The notes beneath the pieces were generated by a model, which was not told the origin of the DNA, made no database searches, and saw only the letters and a list, made by a program, of their open reading frames with translations. Made by a program: the position numbers and the translations under genes. From JAFGBI01 sp964480725 (GTDB taxonomy: Bacteria; Myxococcota_A; Polyangia; Polyangiales; Polyangiaceae), in contig CAYZQO010000026.1 in NCBI GenBank assembly GCA_964480725.1, forward strand, positions 1 through 64,000: DNA of 64,000 nt, given 5' to 3'. Positions 34,617 to 42,224 of this stretch are shown here, piece after piece; within the stretch, counting starts at the first letter, position 1, and each line of letters opens with the position of its first letter.

Positions 34617-35786
34617 ATGGAGCGGCGCTTCCGCGCCGGACCACGCCCATCGCGGGGCGGTGCTCTGCTGGTCGGCTGGACGACACTTGCGCTGCTGATC
34701 CCCTCGGCGTGCGGGCATTCCCCGTCCGCACATGGGGTCGCGCGACCCGTCGAAGTGGTCGGGGTCGCGTCGAGGACTACCGCCGCCGCTCCGCCACGGG
34801 AGGAGTCCTCGAAGCAGGACGCCCTGCCCCCCACCGTGGTGGTGACCGAGTACGAGGATGGGGGCGTTCCGAGCTGGTTCTGGCTCAGTCCCACGTCCAA
34901 GATCCGGACGGCCGTGCCGATCCCACCGGGTCAGGAGGTCGAGGAGCGAATTAGCACGCACCTGCACGCGTGCGCGCCGGATGAGCGCGTGCTGCTGGGG
35001 TCTCCGTATGGGTTACGGTTCCATGGTCCGGAGGCGATCGAAGACGTGGCTTGGGGAGGGGAGGGGCTCCTGTATGGAGCAGATCTCGCGCCCAGCGGGC
35101 GGTACCTGTCCGTGTTGCGTAGCGAGGACGACGGGGCGGTGCTGCGCGTCGTCGAGTTGACCGGTGAGGGGCGAGCGACGGGCGGGACCGAGGTGGCACT
35201 GCCCGACGGTTGCATCAGTCCGGAGCACGGCTGGCACCACCGCGAGCCATGGGTCTGGGTGATGTGCGCGCACCAAGGTCGAGTGCTCACGATGAACGCG
35301 GAGGCGAAGACCCACCAGGTGGCGACCGTCGCGGCGAACAGCAGGGTCCTCGGTTGGCGCGGCTCGCCTCCCGCGCTCGTCGTGGCGGTCGGAACGTCGC
35401 GCACCAACGGGGGGGACACCGCTCCGAGCGTGATGCAATTGACCCCGTCCGGGGCGAAGGAGCTCTGGGCTGGGATGGGTGCGCTTCTCTTGCCACAACG
35501 GGAGCTGCTCTTCGTGGATCGCGCTGCCCACGGCGATTGGACGATGGTCGACCTCGCCGCGGCGGCGTCCTCTCCATGGCCCCGCGGTGCGTCTCCAGAG
35601 CCGCGCTCGATCGCGGCCAGTAGCCATGACGGCCGCTGGGTGGCCCTGCTCGAAGGCGCCTCCGACCATCGCGGCCCTGATCTCCGCCTGGTCGAGGTCG
35701 AAACCGGCGCCTCCCTGATCGTCGCCGAGGGCGCGGCAGGCCGGCGGATCACGACCGTGGAGTTCTGTCCGCCGGTCCGGCCATGA
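34617..35786 (+). CDS. Exported WD40/TolB-like propeller protein, function unknown
   Basis: 389 residues from the ATG at 34617. Arg-rich start, then hydrophobic GGALLVGWTTLALLIPSAC, a lipoprotein-like signal with a relaxed lipobox (PSAC). The rest is made of short strand repeats separated by Gly/Asp turns, such as GGEGLLYGADLAPSGRYLSV, HREPWVWVMCAHQGRVLTMN and SIAASSHDGRWVALLEGASD. This is the pattern of a beta-propeller (TolB/WD40-like), but I cannot assign a named family. It ends with two cysteine/proline-containing strands (TTVEFCPPVRP). It is convergent with the frameshifted DUF1266 gene 96 nt downstream. Confidence 0.7.
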   Translation: MERRFRAGPRPSRGGALLVGWTTLALLIPSACGHSPSAHGVARPVEVVGVASRTTAAAPPREESSKQDALPPTVVVTEYEDGGVPSWFWLSPTSKIRTAVPIPPGQEVEERISTHLHACAPDERVLLGSPYGLRFHGPEAIEDVAWGGEGLLYGADLAPSGRYLSVLRSEDDGAVLRVVELTGEGRATGGTEVALPDGCISPEHGWHHREPWVWVMCAHQGRVLTMNAEAKTHQVATVAANSRVLGWRGSPPALVVAVGTSRTNGGDTAPSVMQLTPSGAKELWAGMGALLLPQRELLFVDRAAHGDWTMVDLAAAASSPWPRGASPEPRSIAASSHDGRWVALLEGASDHRGPDLRLVEVETGASLIVAEGAAGRRITTVEFCPPVRP

Positions 35787-35882
35787 CGACGCCGCTCGTT
35801 GGCCACCAGTGCCCCGATGGCTCTTGCGACGTCGCCTTCACGGCCTGCTCGCCGCCCAAGGGTCAGTGACCGTTCCGTTCTG

Positions 35883-37841
35883 CTAGGGCACGAAGAACCA
35901 CCGCTCGCGGGTGGGCAGGCCGACGAGCCTCGTCCAGGTGTCGTCGTCGAGCTCGCCCACGACGTGGCGTGCGTCCGGCGCGATGGAGCGGGCGAGCTCG
36001 TCGGCGTGGCGTACCCGGAGCGTGCGGCCGCAGCCGCAGCGGTGCTGGGCGCTGGCCGCGCCCGCCTCGAGCTCTGCCCGAGTGACCGGCTTGCCGCAGC
36101 GAGGCCAGCTCGTCGTCGAGCAACTGCTGCGCCGAGCAGGGGCAGGTGACCACGGGCGAGCGGTCGCGCAGAGGTATCTCGTTGCCGCAACGCCCGCACC
36201 GCACCGAGAGGCCCTCGGGGGATACCCCCTCACGAGGGGGGCTCCACTCTCGAGAAGAGGAGCGGCACGGGATCGACGGCCCTGAGCTCCGGCGTCTGCG
36301 CGTAGACGCGGCGGGCCCGGCCGCATGCGGCACAGGTCCACGGATAGCCCTCGCTACCGGCGTGCGTCGCCAGCTGGTGCAACTCGGCGAGCGCTGGCAA
36401 CGGGGCGCCGCACTCACAGGCGTAGGCGATGATGCGCAGTCGCTGCGTCGAGAGAAACAGCAGGCCCTCGTGGACGCGATGCGTCCGCCACAGCCGCTCT
36501 TCTCGGCTACGGGCCATCTCCAGATCCGGGCGCAGTATGCCCTGCCAGTCCAATGCTGGTGGCGCTGCCTCGAACCCGCAGGCCTGGCAGCGCGCCGCCT
36601 CGCCCGGCATCGTCAGCCAACCTTCCTGCATGCAGGAGGGGCAGGTGAAGGTGCGCGTGATCGACACCACCAACGCCTCGCGCGGCAGGGAAGGGAGCGG
36701 CTCGACGGCGTCGAGGTCGATGCCCCAAGGCACGTCGTTGAGCGGGCTCAGCGGGTCGCGGTAGAGCATCTCCACGCGAACCGGAGCTTCGGGCCAGAAT
36801 CCCTCGCGCAGGTACTGGCCGCGCTCGAAGCGCTTCTTGCAGGTCTACCCAGGAGGCAAAGCGAGGCTGCGTTCCCCTCGCCACCTCGAGCAAGAGGCCC
36901 CAGGCCGTCGCCTCGTCGAGTCCGCCGCCGCGCACGCCACGGTTGACGAGACGCGCCGTCCACACCGCCCGATAGGCGAAGCGGCTGCGCACTACCTCTT
37001 CGCTGCCGTGCTTGGCCCTGAGCTCGAGCGTGCGCCGCTCGACGGCGTCGGCGGTGACCTCCTCGAGCGCCGCGCCGCGGCGCACCCGCTCGCTGAGCTC
37101 CTCGATCCGCTCGAGGTCGTCGCTGTCCGACCCGGCGAAGTACTCGCGCATGACGTCGACGTAGTTCGTCGGTGCGGCTTGCAGAGCGGCGCGGGCGCCC
37201 ACCGCGCGCGCGGATCCCGCGGCAGCACCGCCGAGCACCCAGAGGTCGAGGTTGTCCGTCGCTGTGTCCGTGGCGGTCAAGCTGAGGGCGAAGCGCTGCG
37301 CACGGGTCTTTGGCTCGGGGCCAAGCCACGGCAGCCCGGTCGCGTCCTGGCGCAGCGCCTGCTCGCGTGGACCGAACGGCAGCTCGGGGACGGAGTTTTC
37401 GGCCGCATCGAGGTCGAGCGCCCAGGGCAGCCGGCACCAGGGTGAGAGCGGCGAGGTGTGCAGGACGTGCAGCGCCAGCGCGATCGCTCCCGCGTCATGG
37501 TCGGGAGTGTCGGCCAAGCGGCGGGCGTAGTCTTCGCCGAACTCACGGAACGAGTGAAACCTCTGCTGGGCCTCGCGTGCCATGGGCGTGACGCGCTCCC
37601 AGAACTCGGGTTCCGTCATGAAGCCCTCGCGCACTCCCCAGCCCGCTGCGGCCACGAAGCAGGCGACGCTGAAGCCCCGGTGCTCGCTCGCCCGCTCGAT
37701 CTTGGCGAGTGTCGCGAGCAGGCTTCGACGCGAGGTCACGTCCCAGTCATCTTCGAGCGCGGTCCCGCCGACCCGGTCCCGATTGCGGGTGATCGGTTCG
37801 CCGCCAATCCACTCGTGGCTGAACTCGTAGTCCTGGTGCAC
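35883..37841 (-). pseudogene. DUF1266 protein fused to zinc-ribbon segments, broken by three +1 frameshifts
   Basis: Four consecutive minus-strand frames together read as one protein of about 650 residues. Segment 1 (37841 to about 36838) shows DUF1266 features: DDWDVTSRRSLLATLAKIER, and AVWTARLVNRGVRGGGLDEA then TAWGLLLEVARGTQPRFASW. Segment 2 (about 36838 to 36230) continues KRFERGQYLREGFWPEAPVR and holds FTCPSCMQEGWL and CQACGFEAAP ribbons. Segment 3 (about 36229 to 36095) has VRCGRCGNEIPLRDR. Segment 4 (to 35883) has RCGKPVTRAELEAGAAS and ends RERWFFVP. Each joint is explained by one extra base (AA near 36836, C6 near 36235, GG near 36095). The in-frame sequence QRWILSLAAP upstream of the GTG also fits DUF1266, so the true start may be lost. 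Either a recent pseudogene or sequencing errors. Confidence 0.65.
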
Positions 37842-38054
37842 GGGAGCGGCGAGCGACAGGATCCAGCGTTGGGCGACCGTGAGTTGAATGAGGAACAGCG
37901 CTGTCCGACGGGTGATCCTGGAGGCGCGATCGCCGCTGAATCAGCAGAGATACCGGCGTGTGGCTGGGTGAGCCATCCCTCGGAACGAAGCCGGGCGCGG
38001 AGGTGCGGCTTTGTGGGCCTGGCGGTGCTGCCGGGATGGCGGCCCGGGACCGAA

Positions 38055-39470
38055 TCACGGCCCGGGGCCGATCGGTCCGAACATGCGGAAGAGATCGGGG
38101 GGGGCCGCGAACGCGACCGCCGAGAGGACGTAGCCGCCCGCGGGGTGATGCGAGCAGGCACCCGCGAACACGCCCTCGCCCGCGTCAACCCGCGCGACGA
38201 CGAGGGGTGCCCCCTGGCCGTCCCGTTCGATGGCGTCGCCGGTTCGAGGGAAGACCAGGCACCCTCGGTAGCCCGCTCCCGTGACGCCCCCCGGCAACGA
38301 CACCGGTCCCGCCGGCGATGCGATGAGGTACCGTTTCCCGCCGCTCTCGAAGAGATGGGCCGCGTTCAGCTGGAGGTCCTCGCCCCCGACGCAGGGTGCG
38401 TCCGCGGCGTCGAGCAGCGTGCCAGCGTGAGACCAGGAGGCACCGTGGTCGAGCGAGCGCAAGAGCTCGATGCGGATCCCGTGCTGTGCTCCGGCCGGCG
38501 CCACGCAGCCGACCGCGAGTTCGAGCGCTCCCGTCGCTGGATCGAGCGCTCCCGACGGCTCCGTGAGCGCGACGCAATCCTCGAGCCCGCCGAGTGCGGT
38601 CGTCACCTGGGGCGCCTGCAGTGACGGTGGCCAGGCCGAGGGCCACCCGATGATCGGTGCCGGCGCCGACCACGGCCCGGCGGCGGTCGCCGCCGTGCCC
38701 ATCCGTAGCTGGCCGTACTGGTAACGGAGCCGCGGCGTGTTCGGGTCTTCGGGATCGGGCGAGAGCACGACGTAGCTGTGTGTGAACAGCTTCCACCGTC
38801 CAGAGGGGTCCGGATCCGCAGGATCCTCAACCAGGCCCGAGACCTCGTGCACGAGCGTCGCGTCGGGGCAGGTCCCACCCGGACAGTCCGCGTCGCCGGC
38901 GGCTTCGACGAGCAGTCCCTCCTCCGGCGCATTGGCGATGGCCGCGAAGCCGAAGCTCAGGCCGCTGTCCGTGGACACGGCGATCCGCGTGTGGAGCTTC
39001 CGGCGAGCGAGATCGACGCTGGTGTAGCTCATCGCCAGGGAGCCATCCGCAGCGCTGACGATCGAGGGATCGAAGGTGCCGATCTCCGAGCCAGGGGGGT
39101 CACCCGCGACGCGGAGGCGCGAGACTTCGCTTTCGGGATCCACCGTGATGGGGGCGGGAAGCGCGACGGGACACCCAGTGGCAGCACCCTGCCCACCGGG
39201 CGCGGTCCCGGCGCCGCCGTTCGCGGCCCCAGCAGCGCCGGCATCGGCTCCAGGGGCTCCGCTGCCCACGGCTGCGCCCCTGCCCGCGCCCCCGGCGGTG
39301 TCGGCACCACCGTCGCCGGCGGGAGACGGTGAAACCGGCGTGCGGCTGCGGTCGCACGCCGCGCCGGCGAGCGCCAGCGTGCACGCCGTCGCCCAGCGGC
39401 GTCGGCGCCCGATGAACCTCGCGCCCGGTGCCCCGTGCCGCGCACCGCCCAACCGCGCCTGACCCTGCAT
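38055..39470 (-). CDS. Secreted lipoprotein with Asp-box (sialidase-type) propeller
   Basis: 471 residues from the ATG at 39470. A twin-Arg-containing basic start (RRRRWATACTLALAGAAC) gives a lipoprotein-type signal. Then comes a roughly 50-residue Gly/Ala linker typical of myxobacterial surface proteins. The main domain is a beta-propeller with Asp-box motifs (AVSTDSGLSFGF and RSLDHGASWSHAG). An early strand FDPSIVSAADGSLAMSYTSV resembles the first blade of GH43/GH32-type or sialidase-like enzymes. Several paired cysteines (GDADCPGGTCPD, APCVGGED, GYRGCLVF) suggest disulphides in an exported protein. Active-site residues could not be identified, so enzymatic function is uncertain. Confidence 0.8.
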   Translation of the reverse strand: MQGQARLGGARHGAPGARFIGRRRRWATACTLALAGAACDRSRTPVSPSPAGDGGADTAGGAGRGAAVGSGAPGADAGAAGAANGGAGTAPGGQGAATGCPVALPAPITVDPESEVSRLRVAGDPPGSEIGTFDPSIVSAADGSLAMSYTSVDLARRKLHTRIAVSTDSGLSFGFAAIANAPEEGLLVEAAGDADCPGGTCPDATLVHEVSGLVEDPADPDPSGRWKLFTHSYVVLSPDPEDPNTPRLRYQYGQLRMGTAATAAGPWSAPAPIIGWPSAWPPSLQAPQVTTALGGLEDCVALTEPSGALDPATGALELAVGCVAPAGAQHGIRIELLRSLDHGASWSHAGTLLDAADAPCVGGEDLQLNAAHLFESGGKRYLIASPAGPVSLPGGVTGAGYRGCLVFPRTGDAIERDGQGAPLVVARVDAGEGVFAGACSHHPAGGYVLSAVAFAAPPDLFRMFGPIGPGP

Positions 39471-39561
39471 TCGCCTAGAGCGGCAATTAGCTTGATTGCC
39501 GCGAAGAAACAACGACCCAGAGCACCGAGCGCGCAGCAGATCTCGCCAAAGGCGCCCTGTG

Positions 39562-39594
39562 AAACGCCCCCTCGCCCCGCGTGGGGGCGTTTTT
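39562..39594 (-). terminator. Intrinsic terminator downstream of hypE
   Basis: ACGCCCCC (39564-39571) pairs with GGGGGCGT (39583-39590) around an 11-nt loop, with A/T flanks that extend the stem. It lies 113 nt past the hypE stop and would end the PH-protein/hypFCDE transcript. The plus strand has the stronger T run (TTTTT at 39590-39594), so it may act in both directions. The stem and its flanks resemble the hairpin at 31228-31257. Confidence 0.65.
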
Positions 39595-39707
39595 CAGGGC
39601 GCCGATGCAGCGGGCAAACCGATTGCTGCTCTAGGCTGCCTCAGGCTGCGGCGGCTGACCAGCACGGTGTCCGCCGAGCCCGGCGCATGGAGCGTGGGGC
39701 GCCGGAC

Positions 39708-40766
39708 TCAGCAGATCCGCGGGAGTTGCTCGCCGCTCAGCATGTCCACGATGCGCGAGGAGCCGATGCGGCTGCGGAGCACCACGCGACCGGCCGACCC
39801 CGCGACGACCTGCCCGATCACCGCCGCGTCGCGCCCGAACGGGTGCGCCCGCATCGCCTCCAGGGCTCGATCGACGGAGCCGGGGGCCACCAAGGCCAGG
39901 CACTTGCCCTCGTTGGCCACGTAGAGTGGGTCGAAGCCGAGCAGCTCACAAGCCCCGCGGACCGCCTCGCGGACGGGCAGGCGCACCTCGTCGAGCTCGA
40001 TCCCCACCCCGGCGGTCGCGGCGATCTCGTTGAGGGCGCTGGCGACGCCGCCCCGGGTCGGGTCGCGCAGGACGTGGACGTCGGCGCCGGCCGCCGCGAG
40101 CACGGCGGCGACCAAGCCGTGGAGCGGCGCCGAGTCGCTGGTGAGCGCCGTCTCGAAGCGGAGCCCCTCGCGGACGCTGAGGACGGCGATCCCGTGGTCG
40201 GCGAGGGTGCCGCTCACCAGCACGACGTCCCCCGGCGCAGCTCGCCGCGGATCGATCGTGATGCCGGGCGGGACGAGGCCGATCCCCGCCGTGTTGATGT
40301 AGACGCCGTCGCCCTTGCCCCGGTCCACCACCTTGGTGTCCCCGGTGACGATGGCGACCTCGGCGGCGGCCGCGGCCTCCCGCATCGACGCCACGACCCG
40401 CTCGAGGTCCGCCATCGGGAAGCCCTCCTCGAGGATGAAGCCGGTGGAGAGGAAGAGCGGCCTGGCGCCGCACATTGACAGATCGTTGACCGTGCCGTGC
40501 ACGGCGAGCGATCCGATGTCGCCGCCCGGGAAGAAGAGGGGGCGGACCACGTAGGAGTCCGTGGAGAAGGCGAGGCGCACCCCGGCGACGTCGAGCAGGG
40601 CGCCGTCGTGCAGCGCCGACAGCGCCGGGTTGGCGAAGGCGGGCAGGAAGAGCGCCTCGACCAGCTGCTGGGAGAGCCGCCCGCCCCCCCCGTGCGCGAG
40701 CTGTACCGTGGCGTGGCGCGCGATGGGCGCGGGGCAGGTGACGTCGAGGGGGTTTGGCTTCGGCAT
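39708..40766 (-). CDS. hypE: Hydrogenase maturation factor HypE
   Basis: 352 residues. HypE dehydrates the thiocarboxamide on its C-terminal Cys to thiocyanate, the source of the cyanide ligands of [NiFe] hydrogenase. The PurM-like fold shows LAHGGGGRLSQQLVEALF, AFSTDSYVVRPLFFPGGDIG (20), VHGTVNDLSMCGARPLFL, VTGDTKVVDRGKGDGVYIN, and LRDPTRGGVASALNEIA. The protein ends in Pro-Arg-Ile-Cys, the catalytic C-terminus required for HypF-dependent carbamoylation. The ATG at 40766 is 35 nt after the hypD stop. It is the last gene of the hypFCDE operon and is followed by a terminator. Confidence 0.97.
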   Translation of the reverse strand: MPKPNPLDVTCPAPIARHATVQLAHGGGGRLSQQLVEALFLPAFANPALSALHDGALLDVAGVRLAFSTDSYVVRPLFFPGGDIGSLAVHGTVNDLSMCGARPLFLSTGFILEEGFPMADLERVVASMREAAAAAEVAIVTGDTKVVDRGKGDGVYINTAGIGLVPPGITIDPRRAAPGDVVLVSGTLADHGIAVLSVREGLRFETALTSDSAPLHGLVAAVLAAAGADVHVLRDPTRGGVASALNEIAATAGVGIELDEVRLPVREAVRGACELLGFDPLYVANEGKCLALVAPGSVDRALEAMRAHPFGRDAAVIGQVVAGSAGRVVLRSRIGSSRIVDMLSGEQLPRIC

Positions 40767-40801
40767 GTTCGTGCTCGGGGCAGCGGCGGGCCGGGCGGCG
40801 G

Positions 40802-41887
40802 CTAGCCGCGGCCGTACTTGAAGTAGGCGGCGCAGGCGCCCTCGCTCGACACCATGGGGGCGCCGAGGGGGTGCTCGGGGGTGCAGCCACGACCGAACTC
40901 GGGGCAGCTCGGGGGGCGGGCGAGGCCCCGGAGGACGGCGCCGGCGATGCAGGCCTCCGGTTCGCTGGCGACGACGCCCGCGACGTCGAAGCGCCGCTCG
41001 GCGTCGAAGCGGGCGTAGCGGGGGCGGAGGCGATAGCCGCTCTGCGGGATGAGGCCGATGCCGCGCCACTGTCGATCGCAGGGCTCGAAGACGTCGGCCA
41101 GTAGGCGCTGGGCGTGCGGGTTCCCTTCGCGCGTGACGCACCGCGCGTACTGGTTCTCGACGCCGTGCCGCCCCTGCTCGAGCATCGCGAGGAGCCGGTG
41201 CAGCCCCTCCAGGAGATCGAGCGGTTCGAACCCGGTGGGGACGATGGGGACGCGGTACCGCGCCGCGATCGGCTCGTACTCGTGGTAGCCCATCACCGCG
41301 CACACGTGGCCCGCGCCGAGGAAGCCCTGCACCAGGTTGTCCTCCGCGGCGAGGAGCGCCTCCATCGCCGGTGGGACGAGCACGTGGCTCGAGAGGAGCG
41401 AGAAGTTGTCGAGCCCCTGGCGATCCGCCATCAGGACCGCCATCGCCGCGCCCGGCGCCGTCGTCTCGAACCCAACCCCGAAGAAGACCACCTGCCGGTC
41501 GCGGTCGGCCGCGGCGAGCTTGGCCGCGTCCAGGGCGGAGTAGACCATGCGCACGTCGGCGCCCTCGCTCTTGGCGCCGTAGAGGTCCGTGGTCGAGCCG
41601 GGGACGCGGAGCATGTCGCCGAACGAGGTGAGGATCACGCCGGGCCGACGGGCGATGGCGATGGCGCGGTCGATGAGCTCAACCGGGGTCACGCACACCG
41701 GGCAGCCCGGGCCGTGCACGAGCGTCACCTCCGGGGGCAGGAGCTGATCGAGCCCGTACTTCATGATGGCGTGGGTCTGACCTCCGCAGATCTCCATCAC
41801 GGTCCACGGCCGGGTCACCTGGCGCCGGATCGCGGCGGCGAAGGCGCGCGCCTCGGCCTCGCCCCGGTACTCGTCGACGTACTTCAC
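40802..41887 (-). CDS. hypD: Hydrogenase maturation factor HypD
   Basis: 361 residues from the GTG at 41885-41887, which overlaps the hypC stop by 4 nt (GTGA). The [4Fe-4S] protein on which the Fe(CN)2CO cofactor is built together with HypC. Conserved motifs are VMEICGGQTHAIMKYGLDQL, VHGPGCPVCVTPVELIDRAI, FGDMLRVPGS, FFGVGFETTAPG and VMGYHEYEPIA. The C-terminal Fe-S cysteines lie in SEPEACIAGAVLRGL, PPSCPEFGRGCTPEHPLG and SSEGACAAYFKYG. Length matches the family. Confidence 0.97.
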   Translation of the reverse strand: MKYVDEYRGEAEARAFAAAIRRQVTRPWTVMEICGGQTHAIMKYGLDQLLPPEVTLVHGPGCPVCVTPVELIDRAIAIARRPGVILTSFGDMLRVPGSTTDLYGAKSEGADVRMVYSALDAAKLAAADRDRQVVFFGVGFETTAPGAAMAVLMADRQGLDNFSLLSSHVLVPPAMEALLAAEDNLVQGFLGAGHVCAVMGYHEYEPIAARYRVPIVPTGFEPLDLLEGLHRLLAMLEQGRHGVENQYARCVTREGNPHAQRLLADVFEPCDRQWRGIGLIPQSGYRLRPRYARFDAERRFDVAGVVASEPEACIAGAVLRGLARPPSCPEFGRGCTPEHPLGAPMVSSEGACAAYFKYGRG

Positions 41888-42189
41888 GGAGCCTCGCCGT
41901 CGTGGGAGCCGGCGGGAGGATCCCCGGCGCCCGCTGCGTCTCCGGGCCGCGACTCCGCCGCGAGGCGATCGATCTCCCCGAGGTAGGTGAACACCTCGGC
42001 GGCCTCGGCCTCGCTCAGCTTGCTGATGGAGAAGCCAGCGTGCACGAGGACGTAGTCGCCGACCGCGGCGTCGGGAGTGCACGCGAAGCACACCTCGCGG
42101 ACGATGCCGCCGAACTCGACCTTGCCCATCGGTAGCTCTGCTCCCGGCTCACCGCCGGCGACCACCTTGCCTGGGACCCCTAGGCACAT
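41884..42189 (-). CDS. hypC: Hydrogenase maturation chaperone HypC
   Basis: 101 residues from the ATG at 42189, with AAAGGACGAG upstream. HypC/HybG proteins carry iron and cofactor precursor through the N-terminal cysteine exposed by Met removal: MCLGVPGKVV is the diagnostic start. The OB-like core continues GKVEFGGIVREVCFACTPDA, VGDYVLVHAGFSISKLSEAE, and AAEVFTYLGEID. A tail of about 25 Gly/Asp/Pro-rich residues extends beyond the usual length. Start lies 35 nt after the hypF stop; stop overlaps hypD. Confidence 0.96.
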   Translation of the reverse strand: MCLGVPGKVVAGGEPGAELPMGKVEFGGIVREVCFACTPDAAVGDYVLVHAGFSISKLSEAEAAEVFTYLGEIDRLAAESRPGDAAGAGDPPAGSHDGEAP

Positions 42190-42224
42190 CGTCTCGTCCT
42201 TTCGCTGCCGGCCTTCGGTCGCGC

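Noticed and set aside
36205..36260. Terminator-like palindrome CCCCCTCACGAGGGGG in the DUF1266 region
   Set aside because: It lies inside the restored coding sequence next to a frameshift point and has no T run.
35883..37841. Programmed ribosomal frameshifting in the DUF1266 gene
   Set aside because: Three separate +1 events in one gene, only one at a homopolymer run longer than two, without a shared slippery motif or stimulatory structure, are better explained by indels.
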